Shown one piece after another: positions 15,401-23,201 of a stretch of 64,000 nucleotides of DNA. Source of the DNA: Anaerolineae bacterium (GTDB taxonomy: Bacteria > Chloroflexota > Anaerolineae > Anaerolineales > UBA4823). The position numbers and the translations under genes were made by a program. Numbering within the stretch: position 1 is the first letter of the stretch; each line of letters starts with the position of its first letter. The DNA is taken from the NCBI GenBank assembly GCA_003327455.1, contig QOQU01000001.1, positions 124,001 through 188,000 on the forward strand, written 5' to 3'. The notes under the pieces were generated by a model. That model did not search any database. It was given only the letters and a program-made list of their open reading frames with translations, and was not told where the DNA came from.

Positions 15401-16366
15401 ATGGATGTGCAGATTTCACAAAGTCTCTTTCAAGCAAATCTTGCGCCTGCGCCAGTGCGGGCTGCCGGAGCCCTGGAAACCCTGGTTGGCAATACGCCCT
15501 TGATTCCCTTGCGCCGCATGACCGCTCATCTTCCCCCAACCGTACAGGTTCTCGCCAAAGCAGAATGGTTTAACCCGGGCGGCTCGATTAAAGACCGGCC
15601 AGCCCTGAACATCTTGCGCACGGCTTTAGCAGAGGGGAAGCTGGAGGGATCCAAACGCCTGCTCGATTCAACTTCAGGGAATATGGGCATTGCCTATGCT
15701 ACCTTTGGGGCAGCGCTGGGCATTGGGGTCACCCTGGTTGTGCCTGCCAACGCCAGCCCGGAGCGCATTGCCATTCTAAAGGCATTGGGAGCAGAATTGA
15801 TCCTTTCCGATCCCTCGGAAGGCTCAGACGGCGCTATTCGGATTGCGCGCCAGCTGGCTGGTCAACAGCCCGAACGATACTTTTACGCCAACCAATACGA
15901 TAATCCGGCGAACTGGCAGGCTCACTACGCCACCACCGGCCCAGAGATCTACCAACAAACCAGAGGTTGCATCACTCATCTGGTTGCGGGACTGGGCACC
16001 AGCGGCACCCTGATCGGCGCCGGAAGGTATCTGCGCCAGGTCTCCCCTTCCGTTCAACTGATTGCCGTCCAGCCTGACAGCCCCTTTCATGGTTTGGAGG
16101 GCTTAAAGCATATGCCTACAGCCATCCGGCCCGGCATTTTTGACGAATCGGTTGTTGACCAAACCCTCTGGATTGAAACCGAAGAGGCTTATCGGATGGT
16201 GCGCCGTCTTGCACAAGAAGAGGGCCTGTTCGTCGGTATCTCAGCCGGGGCGGCCACCGCAGCTGCCCTCAAAGTTGCCGAAGGACTGGAAGGCGGTACG
16301 GTGGTGGTGATCTTCCCCGATGCCGGTTACAAATACCTCAGTGACAAAGCCCTGTGGGGGATTTGA
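15401..16366 (+). CDS. cysM: PLP-dependent cysteine synthase (CysM-like)
   Basis: A 321-residue fold-type II PLP enzyme. LVGNTPLIPL and NPGGSIKDRPA with the Schiff-base Lys K64 are diagnostic, STSGNMGIA binds the substrate carboxylate, and GTSGTL binds the PLP phosphate. The neighbours (CysO-like carrier, JAMM protease, MoeZ-like enzyme) match the mycobacterial CysM route, in which O-phosphoserine reacts with a protein thiocarboxylate instead of free sulfide. The ending FPDAGYKYLSDKALWGI resembles mycobacterial CysM. It is the first structural gene after the attenuator; AAAAGGAG is the ribosome site. Confidence 0.9.
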   Translation: MDVQISQSLFQANLAPAPVRAAGALETLVGNTPLIPLRRMTAHLPPTVQVLAKAEWFNPGGSIKDRPALNILRTALAEGKLEGSKRLLDSTSGNMGIAYATFGAALGIGVTLVVPANASPERIAILKALGAELILSDPSEGSDGAIRIARQLAGQQPERYFYANQYDNPANWQAHYATTGPEIYQQTRGCITHLVAGLGTSGTLIGAGRYLRQVSPSVQLIAVQPDSPFHGLEGLKHMPTAIRPGIFDESVVDQTLWIETEEAYRMVRRLAQEEGLFVGISAGAATAAALKVAEGLEGGTVVVIFPDAGYKYLSDKALWGI

Positions 16367-16404
16367 AACCCCGTTTCTACCTCAAAGGATGCGGAGATTG
16401 ACGA

Positions 16405-16887
16405 ATGACAACGCTCTTCTTACCGGAAACCTTGCTTCACGAGCTATCCCTCCACCTGGAATTTGCTTATCCTGATGAGGGCGCTGGATTTCTCTTAGGG
16501 GAGATCGAGGGTGACTTACGCCGCGTGCGGGCTATCCTGCCTCTACCCAATGCCCGCGAAGCGACAGCGCGCCATAATCGCTTTTTGATTACTCCCCAGG
16601 ATTATGCCCGGGCTGAGCAACGCGCTGCCCAACTCGCCTGCGATGTTTTGGGAGTCTTCCATTCACACCCCGACTCACCCAACATTCCTTCCGAATATGA
16701 TCGTCAATGGGCATTGCCGTTTTTTGCCTATCTGATTACAACCGTCAATCAGGGTAAAGCTGCTCAGCATCGGGTGTGGGTATTGCGCGAAGACCGTTCG
16801 GGTTTTGACGAAATCCCGCTTGAAATTGGCGGAGAGGCTGTCTCTCCGCAAAGCTCTAACCCTGTCTCAAAACCATCCACTGCTTAA
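16405..16887 (+). CDS. JAMM/MPN+ metalloprotease, Mec-like (releases Cys from carrier)
   Basis: A 160-residue JAB1/MPN+ zinc protease. The JAMM set is complete: E25, H86 and H88 in VFHSHPDSP, S96 and D99 in IPSEYD. In mycobacteria the homologous Mec removes newly made cysteine from the C terminus of CysO; the operon context here points to that role. It lies 38 bases after cysM. Confidence 0.9.
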   Translation: MTTLFLPETLLHELSLHLEFAYPDEGAGFLLGEIEGDLRRVRAILPLPNAREATARHNRFLITPQDYARAEQRAAQLACDVLGVFHSHPDSPNIPSEYDRQWALPFFAYLITTVNQGKAAQHRVWVLREDRSGFDEIPLEIGGEAVSPQSSNPVSKPSTA

Positions 16888-16917
16888 ACAACATCAATTC
16901 TTAACAGGAGGTTTAAC

Positions 16918-17208
16918 ATGTCACTCTATTTTGTCCGTCACCAACATTCTGCGGAGCGCTGCCCAGCCAGAGACCCTCAGATGGGCTCCATGCTTCTGCA
17001 ACATCTCAGCCCTTCGCAGGCAAATCAGTTTGGCATCAAAATCCACGGCGATGCGGTCCTGGATGGCGCCCATACCCTGGTTCTCATCCTCGAAGCCGAA
17101 AACCAGGCAAAAGTTGAAGCCTATTTACAGCCCTTTCAGCAGGCTGGAACGGTTGAAATTTTCCCTGCTTCGCCCTGCGAGTCGGTTGTTGAACGACAAG
17201 GATGTTAA
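16918..17208 (+). CDS. Small conserved protein of the cysteine operon (DUF3303-like?)
   Basis: A 96-residue protein behind an AGGAGG ribosome site. MSLYFVRHQHSAERCPA at the start, LDGAHTLVLILEAE in the middle and PASPCESVVERQGC at the end suggest a ferredoxin-like dimeric alpha-beta fold related to DUF3303/GYD-type proteins. Three cysteines (in ERCPA, SPCES and the C-terminal GC) are notable in a sulfur operon and could bind a metal or carry sulfur. I do not recognise a function. It sits between the protease and the sulfur carrier, 23 bases before the latter. Confidence 0.7.
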   Translation: MSLYFVRHQHSAERCPARDPQMGSMLLQHLSPSQANQFGIKIHGDAVLDGAHTLVLILEAENQAKVEAYLQPFQQAGTVEIFPASPCESVVERQGC

Positions 17209-17231
17209 AATAGGGAGGTGAGGAAAAACCT

Positions 17232-17504
17232 ATGGCAACCATTCGCATTCCTACTCCTTTGCGACCTTATACGAACGGGCGAAGCGATCTGACCGTCTCC
17301 GGTGGGACGATCGGGCAGGTGCTTGACAACCTGGTGCAACAGTACCCCGCTTTGCGAGCGCATATTTTTAACGAAAACGGGGAACTGCGTCCGTTCGTCA
17401 ATCTCTTCATTGGTGAAGACAACATCAACGATCTGCAAGGAACCCACACGCCTGTGAAAGAGGAGGATCGCATCCTGCTCATTCCCAGCATCGCCGGAGG
17501 GTGA
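17232..17504 (+). CDS. MoaD/ThiS-family sulfur carrier protein (CysO-like)
   Basis: A 90-residue ubiquitin-fold sulfur carrier ending in the diagnostic Gly-Gly (LIPSIAGG). The C-terminal Gly is adenylated and thiocarboxylated by the MoeZ-like enzyme encoded next, then donates sulfur to CysM. FVNLFIGEDNINDLQG and EEDRILLIP are characteristic of the CysO/MoaD branch. Its stop codon overlaps the start region of the next gene (GTGA). Confidence 0.92.
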   Translation: MATIRIPTPLRPYTNGRSDLTVSGGTIGQVLDNLVQQYPALRAHIFNENGELRPFVNLFIGEDNINDLQGTHTPVKEEDRILLIPSIAGG

Positions 17505-17512
17505 TTGGAAAT

Positions 17513-18667
17513 ATGCTTCCCAATTTATCCCATGAAGAAATTTTGCGCTATTCTCGCCATTTGCTGATCCCGGAAGTCGGGTTAGAGGGACAGCGCAAAC
17601 TCAAAGCGGCCTCGATCCTGGTGATCGGCACCGGAGGTTTAGGTTCACCGGTTTCCCTGTACCTGGCGGCAGCCGGGGTTGGTCATATCGGGTTGGTTGA
17701 TTACGATGTGGTCGATTCATCCAATTTGCAACGCCAGGTGATCCACGGCACGGCTTCGGTTGGGGAACTCAAAGTGGAATCGGCACGGCGCCGCATGCTC
17801 GATCTCAATCCGGGCATCGAAGTCGAAGTCTATAACGAGCCGTTTACCTCAGAAAATGCCATGCGCATTGCAGCCGACTACGATGTGATCATCGACGGAA
17901 CCGATAACTTTCCCACCCGCTATCTGAGCAACGATGTGTGTGTTTTGTTGGGAAAACCCAATGTTTACGGCTCGATCTTCCGCTTTGAGGGACAGGCCAG
18001 TGTCTTTGACGCTCGCCGAGGACCTTGCTACCGCTGCCTCTTCCCCGAACCACCTCCGCCGGGTATGGTGCCTTCCTGCGCCGAGGGAGGGGTGTTAGGG
18101 GTCTTACCAGGTACGATTGGCACCATCCAGGCAACCGAAGCGTTAAAGCTCGTGCTTGGCATTGGCGAGCCGTTAATTGGGCGTTTGTTGCTCTATAATG
18201 CCCTGGATATGACTTTTGATTTTGTTAATCTCAAGAAGAACCCGAAGTGCAAAATCTGTTCCCCCAATCCCGAAATTACTGAACTGATCGACTATGAAGC
18301 CTTTTGCGGCGTGCCGGGCCACGATCATGAAGAAGGTTCAGCCGGCAAAGAATGGGACATCAGCGCTACCGAGCTTGCCCAAAAGTTAAAAAATGGCGTG
18401 CGTCTGCGTTTGATCGATGTGCGCGAACCGCACGAACTGGAGATCTCTCAAATACCCGGGGCGCAGTTAATTCCTCTGGGGCAACTGGCAGCGCGGCTCT
18501 CCGAGCTGGATAGCGCCGAGGAAATTGTCCTGTTTTGCAAAGCCGGCACTCGCTCTGCCCGGGCTCTGGAGGTGTTACTGAGCGCCGGTTTCCGCAAGGT
18601 GAAAAACCTCAAAGGTGGCATCAATGCCTGGGCGCGGGAGGTAGACCCATCCTTGCCGATTTATTAG
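17513..18667 (+). CDS. moeZ: ThiF/MoeB adenylyltransferase with C-terminal rhodanese (MoeZ-like)
   Basis: A 384-residue E1-like enzyme. The N-terminal domain (1-250) has the ATP loop VIGTGGLGSP, the DxxxxSNLQRQ segment, and two zinc CxxC pairs (CYRC, CKIC). EPPPPGMVPSCAEGGVLG is nearly identical to mycobacterial MoeZ as I remember it. The C-terminal rhodanese domain (about 285-384) has the active Cys in LFCKAGTRSA. It should adenylate the CysO-like carrier and transfer sulfur to it. ATG at 17513 is preferred; GTG at 17501 overlaps the previous stop and would add four residues. Confidence 0.93.
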   Translation: MLPNLSHEEILRYSRHLLIPEVGLEGQRKLKAASILVIGTGGLGSPVSLYLAAAGVGHIGLVDYDVVDSSNLQRQVIHGTASVGELKVESARRRMLDLNPGIEVEVYNEPFTSENAMRIAADYDVIIDGTDNFPTRYLSNDVCVLLGKPNVYGSIFRFEGQASVFDARRGPCYRCLFPEPPPPGMVPSCAEGGVLGVLPGTIGTIQATEALKLVLGIGEPLIGRLLLYNALDMTFDFVNLKKNPKCKICSPNPEITELIDYEAFCGVPGHDHEEGSAGKEWDISATELAQKLKNGVRLRLIDVREPHELEISQIPGAQLIPLGQLAARLSELDSAEEIVLFCKAGTRSARALEVLLSAGFRKVKNLKGGINAWAREVDPSLPIY

Positions 18668-18707
18668 TCCCTGGGCAAGATTCAACTCCCTTACGGATGA
18701 GCTGATC

Positions 18708-18743
18708 GGACTGTTGCGCTGGCAGAAGAAAGCGCGACAGTCC
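18708..18743 (+). terminator. Hairpin after cysteine operon
   Basis: GGACTGTTGCGCT (18708-18720) and AGCGCGACAGTCC (18731-18743) pair at 12 of 13 positions with a 10-base loop. There is no clear U-run, so it may be a weak terminator or an mRNA stabiliser before the PIG-L gene. Confidence 0.45.
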
Positions 18744-18779
18744 TTGCGCCCTGAAGACGGATGATGGAGCTGTCAAAAA

Positions 18780-19643
18780 ATGACTCAAGCTGTCGATGGA
18801 AAAAGACTTCTGGCCGTTTTAGCCCATCCCGACGATGAAACCTTTGGGATGGGAGGTACCTTAGCTTATTATGCCCAGCGCGGTGTGCAAACCTATCTCA
18901 TCTGCGCCACGCGCGGCGAAGCAGGCGGCATGGAAGAGAACTGCCTGGATGGCTTTGACTCGATAGCGGCGCGGCGGGAAAGTGAATTGCGGTGCGCAGT
19001 GGGCATCCTGGGGATCAAAGAGCTATATTTCCTCGACTATCGCGATTCGGGCATGCCGGGCTCGGTGGATAACCAACATCCCAATGCCCTGATCAATGCA
19101 CCGCAACGCCAGGTAGCCGAGAAGATTGCCCATCTCATCCGACAAATCCGACCGCAGGTCATCATTACCTTCGACCCAATCGGTGGATACAAACACCCTG
19201 ATCACATCGCCATTCACCGCGCCACCGTGGAAGCGTTTTACTTAACTGCTGATCCACGCTTTGAAGATGGTTTACCGCCTTATCAACCAGCCAAGCTATA
19301 TTTTCATTTGATCCCCAAAGGGTTTCTGAAAACTGCCATTCGCATCCTGCGTCTGTTTGGCAAAGACCCTCGCCGTTTTGGGAAGAACGGCGATATCGAT
19401 CTGGTTGCTCTGGTCGAAGAAGGCGACTTCCCCATTCATGCGCGCATTCGCTATGGAGCAGCTTACGAGAAGAAACAACTCGCCTCGCGCTGTCATGAGA
19501 GTCAACTGGACGGCGCGTTGATGTCCAATCCCATTGCCCGCTGGGTTAACCGTCTTTTTGCCAGTTCTGATGTCTATCTGCGGGCTTATCCTCCTTCTAC
19601 CTCCAACCACCTGGAGACAGATTTGTTCGAAGGGATTCAGTAG
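18780..19643 (+). CDS. PIG-L/LmbE family zinc deacetylase
   Basis: A 287-residue deacetylase with the zinc motif AHPDDE (residues 15-20) and a later KHPDHIAIH segment giving the third ligand. Family members remove acetyl groups from GlcNAc-linked molecules, including the precursors of mycothiol (MshB) and bacillithiol (BshB). Its place directly after a cysteine operon makes a low-molecular-weight thiol pathway possible, but no glycosyltransferase or ligase partner is in the window, so this stays a guess. Confidence 0.85.
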   Translation: MTQAVDGKRLLAVLAHPDDETFGMGGTLAYYAQRGVQTYLICATRGEAGGMEENCLDGFDSIAARRESELRCAVGILGIKELYFLDYRDSGMPGSVDNQHPNALINAPQRQVAEKIAHLIRQIRPQVIITFDPIGGYKHPDHIAIHRATVEAFYLTADPRFEDGLPPYQPAKLYFHLIPKGFLKTAIRILRLFGKDPRRFGKNGDIDLVALVEEGDFPIHARIRYGAAYEKKQLASRCHESQLDGALMSNPIARWVNRLFASSDVYLRAYPPSTSNHLETDLFEGIQ

Positions 19644-19750
19644 AAAATTTCTTACAATTTACTAACATCTCTCCGATCTATTTCTTACAGACACTCCTTA
19701 AATTAACGGGCAGAATAAATTTACGAAATCTCATTCAAAGGAGGTGGCGT

Positions 19751-20239
19751 ATGTTCCAGATTATGCGTCGTGATCCCTTCCGCGAATTGATGAACATCCG
19801 CAGCATGATGGATCGCCTGTTTGACTCTGCCTTTGCCGGCTGGGATTTAGACACGAGCTTTGACTGGGAGCTGCCATTGGATGTGGTGGAGAACGACGAC
19901 GAGTATGTGGTAGAAGCCTCCTTGCCAGGAATGAATCCGGACGATCTAGAGATCACTTACAGCGGCAATACGCTCACCATCAAGGGCGAGATCAAGTCCG
20001 AAGAGGAATCCAAGAAAGGCCGCTATCATCTGCGTGAACGCCGTTATGGCAGCTTCTGCCGCAGCCTTACCCTGCCCAGCACGGTCAAGGCGGATGAAAT
20101 CGAAGCCAGCTATGAAGCCGGTGTCTTGAAACTCCACCTGCCCAAAGCTGAGGAAGCCAAGCCCAAACGCATCGCGGTCAAAAGCGAAGCGACCAAAATG
20201 ATCGAAGGCAAGGTTTCCGACATCAAGAGCAAGAACTGA
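19751..20239 (+). CDS. Hsp20/alpha-crystallin small heat-shock protein
   Basis: A 162-residue holdase chaperone. The alpha-crystallin domain spans about 40-140: LPLDVVENDDEYVVEASLPG, a G-x-L equivalent in YEAGVLKLHLP, and the RSLTLP strand. There is a short N-terminal MRRDPFREL region and a Lys-rich tail. AAGGAGGT is a strong ribosome site. It is a single-gene unit with its own terminator. No CIRCE or obvious heat-shock operator is seen upstream. Confidence 0.95.
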   Translation: MFQIMRRDPFRELMNIRSMMDRLFDSAFAGWDLDTSFDWELPLDVVENDDEYVVEASLPGMNPDDLEITYSGNTLTIKGEIKSEEESKKGRYHLRERRYGSFCRSLTLPSTVKADEIEASYEAGVLKLHLPKAEEAKPKRIAVKSEATKMIEGKVSDIKSKN

Positions 20240-20260
20240 TCAAACCAGGCCAATCAACGA

Positions 20261-20297
20261 CGAACGGGCAGTCTCTGCACTGCCCGTTCGTTTTATT
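20261..20297 (+). terminator. Rho-independent terminator after hsp20
   Basis: CGAACGGGCAG (20261-20271) pairs perfectly with CTGCCCGTTCG (20280-20290) around an 8-base loop, followed by TTTTATTT. It can also work for the convergent gene at 20318-21136. Confidence 0.93.
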
Positions 20298-20317
20298 TCC
20301 TTCTCTAACCCTGTGCC

Positions 20318-21136
20318 TTATTTCACGATGGACTCAACCAACCCTTTCGGCGCCAGCACTTCGCCATCGCTCTTCAACAAGCCAATGCCTTCTTTCTCAG
20401 CCGCTTCCAGGGCGCTGAGGTCTGCCCGAATGCTGTACATGTATACCAGATAAGGTCCCTCACAACCCTTCTTTGCCATCCGCCTGCGCCACCCTTCCGA
20501 ACGAATGCGGTTTGACCACACCCGCACATCCTGCTTGGAAAGACGCGCTTTGGCTTCTACCACCGCCCACACCTTTTGCCCTTGTGGGTCTTCAAGCGGC
20601 AAGACTACGTCAATCTCTCCATTGAGCGGCAGCGAGTAGGAGGGTTGCAAGATGCGATAGCCCTTGCGGCGCAGGATAACTTCCACCACGCCGGCGGCTT
20701 CTTCTTCAACCGTTGAACCCATCACGCGCTGCATGTTGCCCACTGCTATACCCAGGCGTTTCTGGGCTTCAGCGAGGTCAGCTACGGCAATCTCAAGCCG
20801 TCCAACCCGTTCTTCGGTGCGTTTCTGGGCTTCGGCAAGTTCTTCCACGCGCTGTTCGGTGCGTTTCTGGGCTTCGGCAAGCTCAGCCAGGGCAATCTCA
20901 AGCCGCCCAACCCGCTCATCGGTGCGTTTCTGGGCTTCGGCAAGCTCAGCCAGGGCAATCTCAAGCCGCCCAACCCGCTCATCGGTGCGTTTCTGGGCTT
21001 CGGCAAGTTCGCGCACGAGTTGGGGTAGTTCAAGAATTTCGTCCGTCAAGACAAGGCGGCGCAATTCCTGTCGCCACTCCGGGTGGCGATAAAGCGTATC
21101 AATCCAATCCCGAAATTCAGCGTAATCAATCATCAT
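20318..21136 (-). CDS. Coiled-coil repeat protein with PD-(D/E)XK nuclease-like domain
   Basis: A 272-residue protein. Residues about 40-130 contain a 21-residue coiled-coil unit ([21 protein letters not shown]) in about four full or partial copies, encoded by near-identical 63-base tandem DNA repeats (about 20866-21005). The C-terminal half (about 140-272) looks like a PD-(D/E)XK fold: GEIDVVLPL gives the Asp and AVVEAKARL gives the E-x-K. Such proteins (DUF3782-like) are frequent in cyanobacteria and Chloroflexota; function is unknown. It is a lone gene without neighbours in the same direction. Confidence 0.75.
   Translation of the reverse strand: MMIDYAEFRDWIDTLYRHPEWRQELRRLVLTDEILELPQLVRELAEAQKRTDERVGRLEIALAELAEAQKRTDERVGRLEIALAELAEAQKRTEQRVEELAEAQKRTEERVGRLEIAVADLAEAQKRLGIAVGNMQRVMGSTVEEEAAGVVEVILRRKGYRILQPSYSLPLNGEIDVVLPLEDPQGQKVWAVVEAKARLSKQDVRVWSNRIRSEGWRRRMAKKGCEGPYLVYMYSIRADLSALEAAEKEGIGLLKSDGEVLAPKGLVESIVK
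20866..21005 (-). repeat. 63-base tandem coding repeats
   Basis: Two almost perfect 63-base copies and flanking partial copies encode the coiled-coil repeats. Unit number can change in whole multiples of 21 residues by slippage without breaking the frame. Confidence 0.8.
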
Positions 21137-21380
21137 GGGTAATTATACATTAGTTTCCCATAAATATTGGCGCTTCGGGAGTACAGGCTGGTTGCCTGCA
21201 AATGGGATTGCTCTAAAGTACTTCCGCTTTTCTTTAGTGCCCAGAGAACTCTGGGTTAGAAGAATTTTTGTTGCCCTTTTCAAGAAAATGGATTATTATT
21301 CAAACGGAAAATAATACCATGCCCAGGTCGATCCACTGCTCCGAATGGGGTTCGACTTGTGATCTGTTCTGGAGGAAAAA

Positions 21381-21848
21381 ATGAAAGGAAATGAAAAAGT
21401 CATCGAAACCTTGAATGCCTTACTCTCCGAAGAGCTGGCTGCCATCAACCAATACATGGTGCACTCGGAAATGTGCGCTAATTGGGGCTATGAGAAGCTT
21501 CATGAAGCCAATGAAAAGCGCGCCATGGATGAAATGCGCCATGCCGAAAAATTGATTGCGCGCATCATCTTCCTGGAGGGCAAGCCGATTGTCAGTGAAC
21601 TGGCAAAAATTCACATTGGCGCAACCGTCGAAGAACAGTTGAAGAGTGATGAAGGCGCAGAAGGCGAAGCCGTCAAGATGTATAACGACGCCATTCGTTT
21701 AGCTATGGAATTGCATGACAATGGCACGCGCGAATTGCTGGAAGAAATTCTCGAGGACGAAGAAAACCACCTCGATTGGCTTGAAGCCCAACTCGACCAA
21801 ATTGCCCAGATGGGCATCCAAATCTACCTGGGGGAACAGACTCACTGA
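21381..21848 (+). CDS. bfr: Bacterioferritin
   Basis: A 155-residue bacterioferritin that stores iron as a 24-subunit shell. All ferroxidase ligands are in the standard numbering: E18, E51, H54, E94, E127 and H130. M52, the haem ligand shared between two subunits, is also present, so it should bind haem. The ribosome site is TGGAGG. A terminator follows at 21869. It is monocistronic. It would fit an anaerobe that must limit free iron and oxidative damage. Confidence 0.97.
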   Translation: MKGNEKVIETLNALLSEELAAINQYMVHSEMCANWGYEKLHEANEKRAMDEMRHAEKLIARIIFLEGKPIVSELAKIHIGATVEEQLKSDEGAEGEAVKMYNDAIRLAMELHDNGTRELLEEILEDEENHLDWLEAQLDQIAQMGIQIYLGEQTH

Positions 21849-21868
21849 TTTCCAAAATAAAATAAAGG

Positions 21869-21899
21869 ACACAGCCGCTATCTTCGGCGGCTGTGTTTT
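21869..21899 (+). terminator. Rho-independent terminator after bfr
   Basis: ACACAGCCGC (21869-21878) pairs perfectly with GCGGCTGTGT (21887-21896), ending in TTTT. Confidence 0.9.
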
Positions 21900-21914
21900 C
21901 GCAATAAACAACAC

Positions 21915-21976
21915 AAACGTCCCGAAGGTTCACCTTTGCCGTCAAGATTGCGCTTTGGTAAACCTGCGGGACGTTT
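21915..21976. repeat. Long imperfect inverted repeat between convergent genes
   Basis: Twenty-base arms beginning AAACGTCCCG and ending CGGGACGTTT match at 18 of 20 positions around a 22-base centre. It lies between bfr and the convergent eRF1-like gene. It may be a bidirectional terminator or a dispersed palindromic element; no second copy was seen in this window. Confidence 0.6.
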
Positions 21977-21983
21977 TGGCAGC

Positions 21984-23084
21984 TTAATACCGCAGCAAGG
22001 CGCCAATCCGCCCTTTTGCGGCAAGCATCTCATTCTGCCGCAGCACTTCCACCTCACCTCCGTTCTGCATCACCTGCCGGACGGCAAGCTCGACCGCATC
22101 GGGAATGCTTTTGACCGCTCCACCGCAATAGGGACAGGTAGCCACTTCAGCGGAGGTTAAGTAGCTGCATTGGGTGCACTGGTAACCCGGTTGTCGATCA
22201 CCTTCCAGGATGAACAGGGTCTGGATGCGCCCATCGTTCAAAGCCTTGAGAGTATCCTCCAATCCCAACACAGCGTTTTTCCCTTTTGCAGCCGCAGTAA
22301 TCAACGATTCGACCCATCTGGCTTCCTGCCGCCGTTCCGCTTCTTCGCCAATCTGCATGGCACGTTCCAGAACTTCGGTATGGCTGGCGGTCATGCTCAT
22401 CGGAAATGTTCCCACCACCAGACTTTGCCATGCCTTTGGCAGGAGACTCCGAAAGAGCGTGACATTTTCTTCCGTACCGCCGATCAACACCCGGCGAACG
22501 CTGTTCTCGGAGAAAAAGCGCGCAGCGGATTCGGCTGCTTCGCGCAAATTGCGTTCAGCAACCTCTTCGGTATAATTCGTTTGCCCGGCGATACCGCCGC
22601 GCCGCCCGGCTGCTTGCGAACCGCCGCCCCGCTTGGTGTGGCGTACCGCTTCGCCCAAAACCCCTTCCTGTTCGATTAACTCTCCAAGATGAAAATAGAA
22701 AAAGCGCGCTCCTTGTTTATCCACCAACGCCACACCATAACCGCCATAGGAATCCAATAAGTCTGCCAGGGGTTTGACATGCGGGCGGTCACTTACCCGC
22801 ACCCGACTGCGTAATGGGATTGCCAGTGGGAACGAGCGAAACCAATCCTGCCCTGCACAGGAGAATACGGCAACGCTGCGTCCCGTCCAATCGAACTCAT
22901 GTTCAAAATACCGCTCAATGGCCTCCACATCGGCGGGCGATTCAACCTGACGCAACAAAGCTCGCAAATGACGCCGATGGGTTTCTTTGTTTCCTTCGGA
23001 TGGATCGGTGTTAAGATATAGGCTGACTACGGCGCTGGAAGCTTGAAAGTCTAATAGCTCGCGCAAATCGTGGTCGGTTAACAT
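21984..23084 (-). CDS. Bacterial eRF1-like protein (baeRF / Balon-type) with zinc ribbon
   Basis: A 366-residue protein resembling the bacterial archaeo-eukaryotic release-factor (baeRF) families, which include ribosome hibernation and rescue factors. The N-terminal part (DLRELLDFQASSAVVSLYLNTDP) is the typical opening. A Gly-rich loop at residues 152-168 (RGGGSQAAGRRGGIAGQ) stands where eRF1 has its GGQ loop. The region after it (RVLIGGTEENVTLFRSLLP) is the RNase H-like domain 3. A C-terminal zinc ribbon uses C303, C306, C317 and C320. The molecular role is inferred from family membership. It is divergent from the sensor genes at 23202. Confidence 0.72.
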   Translation of the reverse strand: MLTDHDLRELLDFQASSAVVSLYLNTDPSEGNKETHRRHLRALLRQVESPADVEAIERYFEHEFDWTGRSVAVFSCAGQDWFRSFPLAIPLRSRVRVSDRPHVKPLADLLDSYGGYGVALVDKQGARFFYFHLGELIEQEGVLGEAVRHTKRGGGSQAAGRRGGIAGQTNYTEEVAERNLREAAESAARFFSENSVRRVLIGGTEENVTLFRSLLPKAWQSLVVGTFPMSMTASHTEVLERAMQIGEEAERRQEARWVESLITAAAKGKNAVLGLEDTLKALNDGRIQTLFILEGDRQPGYQCTQCSYLTSAEVATCPYCGGAVKSIPDAVELAVRQVMQNGGEVEVLRQNEMLAAKGRIGALLRY

Positions 23085-23201
23085 GCCATCCTCCTCTCTC
23101 GTTATAAGGGTTATGCGGGAGCGAAAGGTTGCCGAAAGGCAAATTCCCCGCTTCGCTTAACTTCGTTCCCGTTTTTAATACTTCCATGCTATGATTATAG
23201 T

